A DNA stretch of 64,000 nucleotides from Magnolia sinica (GCF_029962835.1 NC_080577.1:3348001-3412000), one strand, 5' to 3'. Shown: positions 11,097-25,481, numbered from the stretch's first letter. A program made the numbers and translations. The notes: generated by a model from the sequence alone, not told the origin.

Positions 11097-11104
11097 TATT
11101 TATA
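11097..11104 (-). promoter_or_regulatory. TATA box of LysM A2
   Basis: TATAAATA on the minus strand, 87 bases upstream of the A2 start codon; the 2-base difference from A1 is the extra CT. Confidence 0.7.
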
Positions 11105-13136
11105 GTAGGAAAGTTGATGGACGGCTGTCATTTAAGCCAACAAAGCCATTGTTATTACTTATGTTTTAACAAGGAGGCCGGCTTCTATGTAACATAGTTT
11201 ATTTCTAAGTGATCCTAGAGCATTGTTAAGTTACAGTGGTCTTAGTTGCATTGGAACACTCTAATAGTGCAGTTGATCAATCTGGACTGTCCATCAGGTG
11301 CAACACAAATTTCACATGCTACTGGGCGAAATGACACTAATCAGATGACCTTGGACATCTATAAGTGGACGATCTGATGGCAAGGATTGCCTATAAAGGT
11401 GATTCTTTGTAGGAACCATAAGCAATCCATCATGAGCCCCTACGAATAGATGGCTCAAATTTTAGATTGGACCTCTTTTCCATAAACAATCTTAACCATC
11501 CATTTCGTAAGTCATTGGTTGGATGATTAGACCAACTGAAGGTATGACTCTTGATAGAGTGGACCCAATTAATTGGAAAAAGGCTTAGATGATGATGATT
11601 GGGCGTAATGGATGTGCCAGATTGATTGATTAGGTTGTTCAAGGGTCTCAGTTCCACCATAACTCACGGTGATCTAAGTGTCTCAGTTCCACAAAACTAA
11701 TAGACCGCTCAAAAAAAAAAAAAAAAACCTCGGCTGAGTTTTGCTAAACTGTCTCCTGTTTCTAATATCCATGATGGGCCCATTTGGCTTCATGATTGGG
11801 ATGATCAAAGCAGTCCATCTGATGGATCATGTTGTGGATATGTAGCTGTTAAAAAAATCATTATTGTTGATTTGAACATTTATTGAACCAAGTTTACCAA
11901 TGGGGCTCATCTTCGGGGATTCACATGGTGGGGCCCATGGTGGAATGGAGATAGCCACGTGATGATCGTAACCATGAAATTGTCCCCTCATAAAATATAG
12001 ACCACTAGTTGCATTATCCATTTTTATCAGATGGCTAGGATCACCTAAGGGGGACACATACGTATCGATGATAGGGCCTACATATCTCCTGCTTAGTTTC
12101 CAAAAGTAGGGCCCCACAAATTACACTAAACAAAAAACCTCGATCATCCTAGTGGCGCTGGCCATTAAATGGAAGATTAGAAGGAAATGGTCATCCATCC
12201 ATCTAAATTCAATGGCAGAATCAGATGGCTAAGACCATCCGATCAATGTGCTTTTCATCCAGAAAAAGGTTCCTCGGTTTGGATTGTTCAAAAATCGCTT
12301 CATGAACATGCCCAATATAAGTTGTCTCTTGTCCATTACTTTGTCTTTGAAGAATTCTAGAAGTGAAGATAAGTCGTTCAAAGTAATCATGCTTTATAAC
12401 TTGTCCTGTTGTGGTATATGATGAACCATTCCTTTTCTTTTGTGGTACACAGGTTCTACAGGTGCTGCTGACATTCATCTCCAAGCCTTTTACAACTAAC
12501 AATGCGCCCATCAGCTTTGTCACTTCCAATGTCACATGTTTTTATTTTGAATTGAAATTGATGCAGAGACACTTTCATGGTGAGGATGGAATGGAGAAGG
12601 CTCGATTGGAGGCAGAAATGATCCGGACCATCAGAATCCTAAATCAGTCGTGTCTCACAAACTGGGATAGGTTTTTCGACATATTATATATGATTTTGGG
12701 GTAGGACTTACTTAAGTAAACCAATTTGTTATGCCGAGTTGCCCACACTATATTTACAAGATTTCATTAGATCGACGATCAAAATTCCAATTTAGTTTCA
12801 TTTTTATGGTAAGTTTTAGTTCAAGTATAACTTTTGATCTTTTGAATCGTAGGAGTTGTGCCAACATGAGAAGTGGTTGGTCCGACTTACTATTTTTGGC
12901 TACCACCAAGTCTACTAAAAATAGAGATCTTCTATGAATAATAAGTTTACTCTTTATAGTGAGTCACGTTTAAGTCTAAGTTTGAAACTCCATTTGAGTT
13001 CCCTATTTAAAAAGTTATAATTTTATTTTTTAAAAATCAGTAATCAATTTATTTTAAATTTATTAAGAATTATTCTTACTTTTATAATAAATCTTTCGTA
13101 AAAAAAGTTGTTAGAGGACATGAATCCAACTCTTAC
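11105..13136. repeat. Shared noncoding block of U2
   Basis: Colinear with 973-2852 of U1. It contains a poly-A run (about 11710) and the unrecognised open frames 12221-12535 (minus) and 12411-12704 (plus). An extra stretch of about 130 bases at about 12840-12970 is absent from U1. Confidence 0.5.
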
Positions 13137-14468
13137 CTTTCCTCGAAAATATGCTACTTTTAAACCCCTCGAGCACTGTCCTTTGAGGCAGCCTCAGAAT
13201 CTACTCTCTAAATTATAAATCTCATAACCCAGCGGTGAATTCCCATTGATCTACCAATCCACGTCCTCCTCCTCAAACCATGCATCTGATCACACCACTT
13301 TGACCGCAGAAAGCTTGTCCACACCAGCTGGCGAGCTTGAATCCATTACTTGAATTCTTTTTCTTTCTCTTCTTGATAAGCATCGTGGTTCAAGCCACTG
13401 ACATGGGATTCTTCCATTAGACATCTAGCTTTGTGTTATTAAGGAGTCTGCAAAAGCAACCACATGTAGCACTTCCATTTGTTTTCACGTTATATGTTTT
13501 AACTCGAGTTAAACTGTCCAAAAACTCACCCTAGATATGCTATTAGCATGGATAATATTAATTGAATAATTGTATTCTCTGATTTTCTGTTGCATTTTAT
13601 ACATGCATTAGATATTAACTAATTGGACAATTAAGGCATACCTTTAATATATTTAATTATTTTATAAACCATCTAAACTCTATTCCATTATTCAGATAAT
13701 TTATTTTTGTATGCCACGTGTGCATTTTCTGTCGTGTATAATCAGTTCTTTGTTTTTTAATTAATAGCGTCGGCAGTTGGATTCACCAAACTTATATGTC
13801 TACTAATCAGTGATTAGGATTTCTCAAAGAATACCCAATCATAGAGTTAAAACTTAGTATATGTCATGTGTTCAAGTTCTAAATTCATGTATATCAAGTG
13901 TCATGCTCTGCCAAAATATCATATAACTCCCCTTTTGCAATTGCTTCTCCATCACTCCCCAACAGTCTTGAAAAAAGCTTCTTATATCCACATGTGTGGC
14001 GCATGCCATGCATATCTTCCCACATTTATAAGATATTATCCCATCATAGAAGGGTACCCGTAATCCATTATATTTTCAGTAGATTAAACAATGTTTGATT
14101 ATTCTGCTTAATATTTAATTAAAATCAATTTTTATTTTTATTTATCTTCAGTCACTAAATTATTTTTAGAATTTGATTAAATTATCAACATATACATTGG
14201 GACCTACATCTAGAATTTTCTTGTCCAGGAGATTGAGATTGTCAATGATGTCAGTGTCCCTCTCAAAAGTCATTTTGATTGAGATCCTAACCATCTAATC
14301 CATAGCTAGAAAAAATGGATGGTCCATATTTATTATATTAGAAAAGGTTTGATTCCAGCCACCTCGTATTAATTAAAAGTAACCTTAAGGTGGATCCAGC
14401 CACAAAAGATGGGCCTACATGATGGACAATTCAAGCAAGACTTCCCTACATAGAAAACACATCAAATG

Positions 14469-14510
<42 letters not shown>

Positions 14511-14659
14511 GCAATAACAAGGCTTCTTACTTAATAACTTTCATATACCATTAACATTTCATTAGTGGCAGGCTAGTTGAGAGATATTGAATTCTCTTTT
14601 ATTCGCTCATGCATATTAAAGAATTTCAGATACATGGAAGAGGAGAAAGTGGTCTCAAC
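13137..14659. other. Downstream flank of LysM B2
   Basis: AT-rich DNA present only in U2 and U3 (24147-25620), ending with a GA microsatellite. No gene was recognised; short open frames at 13866-14098 are not preserved cleanly in U3. Confidence 0.5.
14472..14506. repeat. (GA)n microsatellite
   Basis: About 35 bases of GA. The equivalent tract in U3 is 57 bases (25486-25542). Confidence 0.9.
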
Positions 14660-15681
14660 TCAAACAGACCCATCAACACAAAGCCATTGACCCACAAAGA
14701 GCTTGTCACAAGCAAGGTTGGCATTGAGAGAGGTGAAGAATTAACTAGTCAGGTTGAACAATTGTGAGACCCCAAAGCATGTGTCGCCTGACCGCACTCC
14801 AAACACCGATTTGCACACTGGTATGGGATCCGCAGCCTTTCCAAAATCTTCTTTGTTACATGGATCAAAGCAAAATAAAATGGCATTACTTGACAGAAGA
14901 TAAAAGTGCAAGAAGTAAATGAAGCACACAAGCTTAGTTCAAATTTGTTAGGGAATGATGTGCTACACCCACGGAAGAGGTTTGCATTGGGCGAGTGAAT
15001 ATTGAGCCTCACTTGATCTTAGTCTCCTAGAAAGTCGAAAGAAAGTATGGCCCACTTCCCTTTTAATGATCCAATCTTGATGGACGGACCGAGTTAAACT
15101 TTCACTACCATATCATTTCAATTTTGAAATTGAAGAGGTTTTTCTTGCCCCACATGCACTTTCCACTTGTTTTAAACAATTGAACTAATAGAGCATAGCG
15201 AATCAATCCCTTTGTCTCACAGCCCAAGCTCACATCCCATGGGTTAAGACCTCGGTTGAACCTCTTTTGTGGGCCCCACATCACATGGGTAACGCTTCGC
15301 ACGAGTTATCCGTCTCACACAGGCTACCCACCCTTGAGTGTGCCCTTGCATCCCACGGGCCACTCCACTCAAGTCCGGTGTGAAAATGCTCATGTATTAT
15401 AAGATTATTAAACCATTTTTTTAACAAGTGTGGTCCACCTGATTAGTGAACAACCTGTTTTTTGTGTAAGGAAAAAAAAAAAAAGAAAAAGGAGAAAGTG
15501 AAAGTTGGACTTGCAAACGTCTTATTTACAAAATGACTTTTAATTTTTTTTTTTTTTATTATTATTTACAAAATGACTTGAACTAACTATAAAAGAATTT
15601 GGCCTCAGCAATGGAAATGATGAGAAGAAAGGAGAGCATCAAAACCAAATTAAAGAACATGGCTTTTTTGTTGTTGGCCAT
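14660..15681 (-). pseudogene. LysM-domain gene copy B2, broken by a nonsense codon
   Basis: Exon 1 is 15588-15681 and exon 2 is 14660-14850, with a 737-base intron (donor GTTAG, acceptor AAAG; either of two adjacent in-frame AG sites would work). The reading frame is that of a 94-residue secreted LysM protein (signal peptide ending AEA, then PVCKSVFGVRSGDTC), but an in-frame TAA at 14741-14743 stops it after 67 residues, cutting the LysM fold in half and losing the last two cysteines. Downstream codons still read as LysM up to the ordinary TGA at 14660-14662, so the lesion is young. TATA box and signal peptide are intact, so a truncated product is possible. Confidence 0.8.
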
Positions 15682-15756
15682 AGCTATCCTCTCTTTCTCT
15701 AATGGATGAGAAGCTCTCTCTTCTTGGATGTAGCCTCTATAATAATAAACCCCTCT

Positions 15757-15764
15757 TATTTATA
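15757..15764 (-). promoter_or_regulatory. TATA box of LysM B2
   Basis: TATAAATA on the minus strand, 76 bases upstream of the B2 ATG, in the same context as the A copies. B copies lack the long CT tract in the leader. Confidence 0.6.
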
Positions 15765-16679
15765 GTAGGAAAGTTGATGGACGGCTGTCATTTAAGCCAA
15801 CAAAGCCGTTGTTATTACTTGTGTTTTAACAAGGAGACCAGCTTCTAAGTAACATAGTTCATTCCTATAAGTGATTGAGTGATCCTAGAGCATTTCTAAG
15901 TTATAGTGCTCTTAGTTGCATTGGAACACTCTAACAGTGCAGTTGATCGATCTGAACTGTCCATCAGGTGCAACATAAATTTCACCGGCTACATCAGATG
16001 ACCCTGCGCCTAAGAAAGTTGGCCTTCTCTTCTCTTACCATTTGGACAATCTAATGGCTAGGATTGTCCAAGACATTGATTCTTTGAAAGAACTATAAGC
16101 AATCCATCATGAAACCTTACAAATAGATGGCTCAAATTTTCGATTGGACCTATTTTCCATAAACAATCTTAATCATTCATTTTGTAAGTTATTGGTTGGA
16201 TAGTTAAGCTAACTGACGGTTGGCCCTTCATAGAGTGGAATGGCAGAACAGGATGATGTAGTCAACTCCAATCAATTGGTATTAGGCTTAGATCACAATG
16301 ATGATGATTGGGCATAATGGACGGCCCAGATTGCTTGTTTGGGTTGTTCAAGTGTCCCAATTCCACTGTTACTTAAGGTGATATGAGGCACTGGATGCAT
16401 TTTCCTTGGTTATGTGTTGAGAGTGGCGTGCTAACCTAGATTTTTGCGTTGTTTTATGTTCAACACGATCAGATCTTTGCAGAGAAAAGACATAAATCAG
16501 TGGATAATAGCTAAACTAGATTTCCAAAGCCCCTATGTTTGTGAAATCCAATCCATCCATCAGAGGGGCATCACTGTGTAGATGCCCGATCTAAGATTTG
16601 GGTGGGTCCACTAGTCAGGTGGGCCACAATTTACTTAACAAGAAAGGCTTTCACAGGAAATCCGCGTCCGTTGCCCTAT
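15765..16679. repeat. Shared noncoding block of U2
   Basis: LysM B upstream DNA, then the block colinear with 3272-3910 of U1. The deletion junction near 16630 fuses it to the tip of MITE III. No gene seen. Confidence 0.5.
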
Positions 16680-17216
16680 GAATGGACTGGCTATTCCCCC
16701 TGCCACAGGCCCCTTGGCCGGTGGTCGGTGCTTTGTGGGCCCCATAATGATGTATATGTTTCATCCATTCTGTTCATCCATTTTTACAAATCATTTTAGG
16801 GCTTTGCACTAAAAATTATAGGGATTTAAATTTCAGGTGGGCCACACCACAGGAAAACAATAGCGATTGGATATCCACCATTAAAATCCTCCTAAGGCCC
16901 ACTGTACTGTTTATTTGACATCCAATCTGTTGATTAGGTCATACAGGTCCAGATGAAGGGAAAAAACAAAGATCAATTGATCCAAAACTTTTATGGCCCC
17001 CAAAAGGTTTTTAATGGTCCACGCTCTTTCAACACTTTTTCATGAAATGTTGTCCACTTGAGATTGGGATATATCTCGTGTTTGGTCTCTTACCATAAAA
17101 TGATCTGAAAAAAATAGATGGACGGCATGGATGAAACACTTACATCATGATAGGGTCCACAGAGCACCGACCACCAGCCATTGGCTGGTGGCAGGGGGAG
17201 TAGCCAATCCGTTTCC
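16680..17216. mobile_element. Mutator-like MITE family I, U2 copy
   Basis: Full-length copy matching 5194-5727 in U1. Its left tip has drifted (GGACTGGCTATTCCCC in place of GGATTGGCTACTCC), while the right tip is intact. Confidence 0.65.
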
Positions 17217-19049
17217 AAATAAATCACGTGCGATTAAATGGAAGGTTGGAAGGAAATGATCGTCCATCTAATTAAATGAAAATCCAAACGCAATCCATCT
17301 CGTGATTTATTACATAATCGTTCTGACCTGTAAGACTATAGACATGTGGGACCATTTCTAGCTGATCCGAACCCTAGATTTGACGAGGGCTATGGTGGAT
17401 GGGAGTCTTTCATTGTAAATATTCCAGATCTGAAGATCCTAACCCTCAGATCAATAATCTAAAAATAGAAGATTAAGGAGAAAACATATCAATGAAACGT
17501 TAGCCTCTTCCAAATTGGGAGCATTTTTGGATGCTAGTCAATTATTGTATGGTCTGGCAAATCAATGGTTTGGATCACCAATCCACTGTCCCAGATGCAT
17601 GGAATCATGAGTTGAGTAGACCAAGATTGAATGCCCACCGTTAAAATCTTCTTATGGACGACAGAAGTGATGTTGGCACCACCATATGATCCAACCGTTG
17701 ATCCAATTGGACTAAAAAGAAAAAGCTGTAAAAGAGAACATAAGACTCAGAGATGAAATAATATCTAATCTGGTCCTTTAACATGAACGGACCATTGTTG
17801 ATGGGAAATCCCTTTCACAGACTCGAATAGCCTTACTCTCCGCCGGTGGGCTAAAAATAGACGGCCCCCAATATAAAACTGTAAAATACGATTCGTCCTC
17901 GTCAAGTAAATCGAAAAAGAAAAAAAAAAAAAAAAAAAGAAACAAGAAAAATTGACTACTTGGGCAGCACGCATGGTTGAGAATCTTCTGGAAGCGGATT
18001 GGCCGGTGTACCACACACCAGCTATATAGCTGCTGTATTGGCGTTAGCAAGTTTTGTTGGTTTCATCACGAGGTATGTGTTATATCCAAACCGTCCATCC
18101 ATTTGAAGATCTCTTCTTAAGGCTTTAACCAAAAAATAATACAGATATAAAGATGAAATGTACCACACTACAAAAGGCAGTGGGAGATTGAACGTCTACC
18201 ATTGAAAACCTTCAGGGGGTCAATATGAAATTTGTTTATCCTCTTCATCCATGTATTTGTGAACTTATTAACAGATTGGATGGAAAATAAACGTTATGGT
18301 GGGCCTGATGTATTTTTTAACGGTGAAAATCATTATCTTCGCTGCTATCTTTTGTGTGGTCCATTTGAGCTTTGGATATGATTCAACTCTTTGTTTTTAT
18401 AATACTCTAAAATGATCTCAAAAAATAGATGAACAGTGTGGATATAATAAATACATCATTGTGAGGCTATGTAACTTTGATCTCCTTTGAACCGTTTGTA
18501 GAATTCGGAGCTCGAGGAGGGTCGGCGCTGGTCTTCGCGCGACACCTACATCAGCTATATTGCTGGTGTGTGGTACCGAATCTTCTGTAACCGTTGTTCG
18601 CTCCGTGTAAAGCTGGAGTTAAGAAGAATCCAATCGTTGAAGTACCTGTATTTTTCTTTTGCTCTGTTTAGCTTACTTGGCGGACAAGGCATTGCTGTGT
18701 TGGCCCTGTGGGCTCACCTGTTTTATATCCACGCCATTCATTTATTTTTTTTCAGTTACTTTTAAGCCATTAAGCAAAAAAAGGAAGCAGATGCAAAGCT
18801 CAAATGCACCACACCAAAAAAATAGTGATTATTAAACACTTACTGTTAAAACTTCCTAAGGCCACAAAAGTTTTGGATTAAGTTTATACTTGTGTTTTCC
18901 CTTCATGAAGTTTTCAATGGTGGGTGTCATTAGCTGGTGCGGCATACCTTAGCTTTGGATATACTTTAATTTGAGTTCATGAGCTAAAATGAGCTGGAAA
19001 AACGGATGGACATCAGGTAGATAAGCATATAGATCATGGTGGGCTGCAC
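17217..19049. repeat. Shared noncoding block of U2 without the Harbinger insertion
   Basis: Colinear with 5728-7938. The empty TTA site for the U1 Harbinger MITE is near 18635. A poly-A run lies at about 17920. No gene seen. Confidence 0.5.
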
Positions 19050-19571
19050 GGAGGCGGATTGGATACTGACAGGTTGAGCAGCGACACTGGCTACTGAAGT
19101 GACGTCACCAACTTCCGTGGGCTCCATCATGATGTATGTGTTGTATCAACACCGTCCATATATTTGGAGAGTTCGTTTTAGATCATTGTCCAAAGAACAA
19201 GGCAGATCCAAGGTTGGGGTTGACCCCACCACAGAAAACAGTGATGAGAGTGATGCCCACTGTTGAAACCTTCTGAAGGGTCACCATGATGTTTATTTGA
19301 GATCCCACCTGTTCATGTGTTAAAGCAGACTCGAAAGAAGGGAAAACACAAATATTAGCTTGATCGAAAACTTCCGTGGCCCGTTAGACATTACTCTCCC
19401 CATTGTTTTTTGTGGTGGGTCCTCTTGAGCTTTGGATCTGATTCATTTTTTGGATCGTGCCCTAATATGATATCTCCAAATGGATGGATGGTGTGGATAC
19501 AAAACATAGATCATGGTGTGGCCCACAAAACTTGGTGATATCACTTCAGTAGGGAGTCTCGCTGCTCAACC
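19050..19571. mobile_element. Mutator-like MITE family II, U2 copy, right tip lost
   Basis: The left flank GGGCTGCAC and left tip are present, but after GCTGCTCAACC the sequence jumps into MITE IV, about 100 bases shorter than U1. U3 shares this deletion, so U2 and U3 are closer to each other here than either is to U1. Confidence 0.7.
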
Positions 19572-21147
19572 TGTCAGTCAGGTCATTACTGGTAGGTGTC
19601 TATAACCGTCCATCCACTTTTAAAGCTCATCTTAAGGCACGAGCCCAGCAAAGAGATAGGTATGAGTTTGAGATGGACCACACCGCAAGAAATAGTGCTG
19701 ATTGAATACCTACCATTGGGATTGAATACCCACCATGGGAAACTTCGTGGCGCATTTGTCATCTAACTTGTTGATCAGGTCATACAGAACTAAGTACAGT
19801 GAAAACACAAATACCATATTGATCGGCCCCAAAATGTTTTTAATGGTGGGCATTCAATCACCACTATTTCCAGTGGCATGGTCCACCTAATATTTTGATT
19901 TGTATCATTTTTGGTCTCATACATCAAAATGAGCTGGCAAAATAAATGGACAGCATGGATTAAACACATGCATCTCCGTCGGCCTACTGAACACCGACTT
20001 TCACCGACCTTAGCACTCGGGTCACCATTGAATCCCAGTCCTTACTTGACCAGGAAGATCACCCCCCATATTTTATATTTAAATACCGCTGTATGACAAG
20101 TGCGAGCAATTATTTTAACCATACATATAAAGATCATCCCTACAAACACTGACATACACAATCGAGAGTAGATTAGGTGTTACTCGGGTAATCAGATAGT
20201 GGGTCTTACCCAGGCCATGGGCCCACCTTAATGATGTGTTTTATATCCACACTTTCCATCCATTTTTCAAGATCATTTTAGAATATAGTTCCAAAACTTA
20301 ATCATATTTAAATCTCATATGGATTACAACACAATAAACAGTGCAGAATGAAAGCCCTCCATTAAAAATTTCTTAAGGCTCACCATAATGTTTATTTGCC
20401 ATAATGTCAAACAAACTTAGATTTAGGGAAAATATAGAGATCAGCTTGATCTAAAATTTAGAGGCCCCTAAAAGTTTTTATGGTCAATCACCACTGTTTC
20501 TGATAGCTTGGTTCACTTGAGATTTGGATTGCTTAAATTTTGGAATCAAGGCACAAGATTGAACTGAAAAATGAATAAAATGGAGGGATCTACGATAGAT
20601 TAATCAATGCAGGCCCCACATGGTCAAGGTAACACCCACTAATGTGCCACCCAGATAAGATATACAACATATTCATTCATGTATAGAGAGTTCACACGGT
20701 TCAGCCAACTTAATAGTTAGATCAAACTAAGTTTTGCATTTTCACTTTTTTTAATTGAATCGGATCCTCTACTTGTGGAAAACATTAAATTTTTATTTTA
20801 GGTTCGAGTCAGCCTAAGTCCACCAAAGGTTTTAATACTCACGGTATCGATCTGTGTAAATCAGATCAAGATTCAAACAAGTCGAATAAGACCCATCCAA
20901 GTGCTATTTTATCAACCCTCGAGCTATATTACACTAGTCCAAGTGTTATGGTATCAACCCTTTCGGTCTGACCGAGTTAGCGACAAGCTCTATTAGACTC
21001 TTCCCAGTCTTAATAGAAGTATTAAGCTGTTGATTGGACCATTATACACACACATAAGTTGATTGCTGCAGATTTTAAATCTCTACCACGTGTAAGAAAT
21101 CTTAGAGAGAGAGAAGCTTAAGAACTTTCATTTAATAGCAACATTTC
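19572..21147. repeat. MITE IV and V cluster plus LysM A3 downstream flank
   Basis: Colinear with 8510-10130 in U1. No gene recognised. Confidence 0.5.
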
Positions 21148-21270
21148 CTAACACAGAAACCACACATGAAATGGAATACTACCTTTGGAGAGTTGTTGAA
21201 TTCTCTCCATTATTCGTACATGAATATGTAAAACTTTTCAGAATACTTGAAAGTGGAGATGGTGGTCAGC

Positions 21271-22027
21271 TTAAACTGAACCTTCAACACAGAGCCATTG
21301 ACCCACAAAAAGCTTGTTACAAACTAGGTTGGGATTGAGAGAGCTGAAGTCTTCAGTGGTCAGATTGAACAATTGTGTGACCCCAAAGCATGTGTCGCCT
21401 GACCGCACTCCAAACACCGATTCGCACACTGGTGTGGGGTCCGCAGCCTTTCCAGTCTCTGCTTTATTAATACATGATCAAAGCAAAATGAAATGGCAAT
21501 ATTACTTACCGGAACATAAAAATGCAAGAACTAAATGAAGCTTAAAAGATTAGCTCAAACTTGTTAGGGAGTGATATCATGTGGGTGAATGAATATTGAG
21601 CCCCACTTAATCTTACACTTCCCTTTAAATGATCCAATCTAGATGGATGGGTTCCACCATGAAGATGGCTTGATTCAAACTGAAGCTAGTCTGCTCTTCA
21701 GGTGGGCTACATGCACATTAAAAAAGAACGGCAAGTTTTGATTAAATCACTTTTATTTTTCACAAGGGTGGTCCACCAGACGAGCCGACAGCATGGTTTT
21801 TGTGTAAGGTCACCTTCATTGGTGGTCTCACATCATGTACCACTTAATGTCATACTAACATGTGAGAGTAATTGGCCCAGGAGAAGGCGCCCGTGGGACT
21901 AGGAAACTTCTAATATACATAAAGGCCTGAACTTACTAAAGAATCTGGCCTCGGCAATGGAAATGATGAGAAGAAAAGAGAGCATCAAAACCAAATTGAA
22001 GAACATGACTTTTTGGTTGTTGGCCAT
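21271..22027 (-). CDS. Small secreted LysM-domain protein, copy A3 (2 exons)
   Basis: Exon 1 is 21937-22027 and exon 2 is 21271-21458; intron 478 bases, 92 residues. It encodes the same predicted protein as A1 and A2: signal peptide 1-27, then a lone LysM domain with SGDTC and LNPN motifs and four cysteines, no anchor. The leader has only (CT)8, so the TATA-to-ATG distance is 10-12 bases shorter than in the sister copies. Family knowledge places such proteins in the apoplast; whether they bind chitin, peptidoglycan or a plant glycan is not visible. Confidence 0.88.
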
Positions 22028-22034
22028 AGCTATC

Positions 22035-22050
22035 CTCTCTCTCTCTCTCT
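22035..22050 (-). repeat. (CT)8 microsatellite in the 5' leader of LysM A3
   Basis: Sixteen bases, the shortest allele among the three A copies. Confidence 0.9.
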
Positions 22051-22101
22051 ACAAGATAAGAAGCTCCCTCTTCTTGGATGGGGCCTCTGTATACCCCCTC
22101 T

Positions 22102-22109
22102 TATTTATA
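22102..22109 (-). promoter_or_regulatory. TATA box of LysM A3
   Basis: TATAAATA on the minus strand, 75 bases upstream of the A3 start codon. Confidence 0.7.
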
Positions 22110-25100
22110 GTAGGAAAGTTGATGGACGGCTGTCATTTAAGCCAACAAAGCCATTGTTATTACTTATGTTTTAACAAGGAGGCCGGCTTCTATGTAACAT
22201 AGTTTATTTCTAAGTGATCCTAGAGCATTGTTAAGTTATAGTGGTCTTAGTTGCATTGGAACACTCTAATAGTGCAGTTGATCAATCTGGACTGTCCATC
22301 AGGTGCAACACAAATTTCACATGCTACTGGGCCAAATGACACTAATCAGATGACCTTGGACATCTATAAGTGGACGATCTGATGGCAAGGATTACCTATA
22401 AAGGTGATTCTTTGTAGGAACCATAAGCAATCCATCATGAGCCCCTACGAACAGATGGCTCAAATTTTAGATTGGACCTCTTTTCCATAAACAATCTTAA
22501 CCATCCATTTCATAAGTCATTGGTTGGATGGTTAAACCAACTGAAGGTATGACTCTTGATAGAGTGGACCCAATTAATTGGAAAAAGGCTTAGATGATGA
22601 TGATTGGGCGTAATGGATGTGCCAGATTGATTGATTAGGTTGTTCAAGGGTCTCAGTTCCACCATGACTTACGGTGATCTAAGTGTCTCAGTTCCACAAA
22701 ACAAATAGACCGCTCAAAAAAAAAAAAAAAAAAAAAAACCTCCGCTGAGTTTTGCTAAACTGTCTCCTGTTTCTAATATCCATGATGGGCCCATTTGGCT
22801 TCATGATCAGATGATCAAAGCATTCCATCTGGTGGATCATGTTGTGGATATGTAGCTGTAAAAAAAATCATTATTGTTGATTTGAACATTTACTGAACCA
22901 AGTTTACAAATGGGGCTCATCTTCAGGGATTCACATGGTGGGGCCCATGGTGGAATGGAGATAGCCACGTGATGATCGTAACCATGAAATTGACCCCTCA
23001 TAAAATATAGACCACTAGTTGCATTATCCATTTTTATCAGATGGCTAGGATCACCTAAGGGGGACACGGCGTATCGATGATAAGGCCTACATATCTCCTG
23101 CTTAGTTTCCAAAAGTAGGGCCCCACAAATTACACTGAACAAAAAACCTCGATCATCCTAGTGGCGCCGGCCATTAGATGGAAGATTAGAAGGAAATGGT
23201 CATCCATCCATCTAAATTCAATGGCAGAATCAGATGGCTAAGATCGTCTGATCAATGTGCTTTTCATCCAGAAAAAGGTTCCTCGGTTTGGATTGTTAAA
23301 ACATCGCTTCATGAACATGCCTAATATAAGTTGTCTCTTGTCCATTAGTTTGTTATTACTTTGTCTTTGAAGAATTATATAAGTGAAGATAAGTCGTTCA
23401 AAGTAATCATGCTTTATAACTTGTCCTGTTGTGGTATATGATGAACCATTCCTTTTCTTTTGTGGTACACAGGTTCTATAGGTGCTGCTGACATTCATCT
23501 CCAAGCCTTTTACAACTACCAATGCGCCCATCAGCTTTGTCACTTCCAACGTCCAATGTTTTTGTTTTGAATTGAAATTGATGCAGAGACACTTTCATGG
23601 CAAAGATGGACTGGAGAAGGCTCGATTGGAGGCAGAAATGATCGGGACCATCAAATCAGTCGTGTCTCACAAACTGAGATGGATTTTTCTACATATTATA
23701 TATGATTTTGGGTAGGACTTACTTAACCAATTTGTTATGCCGAGTCGCCCACACTATGTTTACAAGATTTCATTAGATCGACGATCAAAATTCCAGTTTA
23801 GTTTCATTTTTATGGTAAGTTTCAGTTCAAGTATAACTTTTGATCTTTTGAATCGTAGGAGTTGTGCCAACATGAGAAGTGGTTGGTCTGACTTACTATC
23901 TATGGCTACCACGAAGTCTACTAAAAATAGAGATAAATAATAAGTTTACTCTTTATAGTAAGTCACGTTTTTATAGTGTTTGAGTTGAAGTCTAAGTTTG
24001 AAACTCCATTTGAGTTCCCTGTATAAAGAGTTATAATTTCATTTTTTTTAAAAATCAGTAATCAATTTATTTTAAATTTATTAAGAATTATTCTTACTTT
24101 TATAAATCTTTCCTTTAAAAAAATGTTAGAGGACATGAATCCAACTCTTACCTTTCCTCGAAAATATGCTACTTTTAAACCCCTTGAGCACTGTCCTTTG
24201 AGGCAGCCTCGGAATCTACTCTCTAAATTATAAATCTCATAACCCAGCGGTGAATTCCCATTGATCTACCAATCCACGTCCTCCTCCTCAAACCATGCAT
24301 CTGATCACACCACTTTGACCGCAGAAAGCTTGTCCACACCAGCTGGCGAGCTCGAATCCATTACTTGAATTCTTTTTCTTTCTCTTCTTGATAAGCACCG
24401 TGGTTCAAGCCACTGACATGGGATTCTTCCATTAGACATCTAGCTTTGTGTTATTGAGTCTGCAAAAGCAACGACATGTAGCACTTCCATTTGTTTTCAC
24501 GTTATATGTTTTGACTCGAGTTAAACTGTCCAAAAACTCACCCTAGATATGCTATTAGCATGGATAATATTAATTGAATAATTGTATATATTCTCTGATT
24601 TTCTGTTGCATTTTATACATGCATTAGATATTAACTAATTGGACAATTAAGGCATACCTTTCATATATTTAATTATTTTATAAACCATCTAAACTCTATT
24701 CCATTATTCGGATAATTTATTTTTGTATGCCACGTGTGCATTTTCTGTGTGCCGTGTATAATCAGTTCTTTGTTTTTTATATAATTAATAGCGTTGGCGG
24801 TTGGATTCACCAAACTTATATGTCTACTAATCAGTGATTAGGATTTCTCAAAGAATACCCAATCATAGAGTTAAAACTTAGTATATGTCATGTGTTCAAG
24901 TTCTAAATTCATGTGTATCAAGTGTCATGCTCTGCCAAAATATCATATAACTCCCCTTTTGCAATTGCTTCTCCATCACTCCCCAACGGTCTTGAAAAAA
25001 GCTTCTGATATCCATGTGTCCCATGCCATGCATATCTTCCCACATTTATAAGATATTATCCCATCATAGAAGGGTACCCGTAATCCATTATATTTTCAGT

Positions 25101-25481
25101 AGATTAAATAATGTTTGATTGTTCTCCTTAATATTTAATTAAAATCAATTTTTATTTTTATTCATCTTCAGTCACTAAATTATTTTTAGAATTTGATTAA
25201 ATTATCAACAGATACATTGGGACCTACATCTAGAATTTCTTGTCCAGGAGATTGAGATTGTCAATGATGTCAGTGTCCCTCTCAAAAGTCATTTTGATTG
25301 AGATCCTAACCATCTAATCAATAGCTAAAAAAATGGATGGTCCATATTTATTATATTAGAAAAGGTTTGATTCCAGCTGCCTCGTATTAATTAAAAGTAA
25401 CCTTAAGGTGGATCCAGCCACAAAAGATAGGCCTACATGATGGACAATTCAAGCAAGACTGCCCTACATAGAAAACACATC

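Larger units (their letters stand above)
10131..21147. repeat. Tandem array unit U2 (LysM A2 and B2)
   Basis: Second unit, about 11.0 kb. It carries both LysM paralogues on the minus strand. Relative to U1 it has the copy-B block, lacks the Harbinger insertion, and has a roughly 1.2 kb deletion that joins 16630 directly to the right tip of MITE III. Confidence 0.9.
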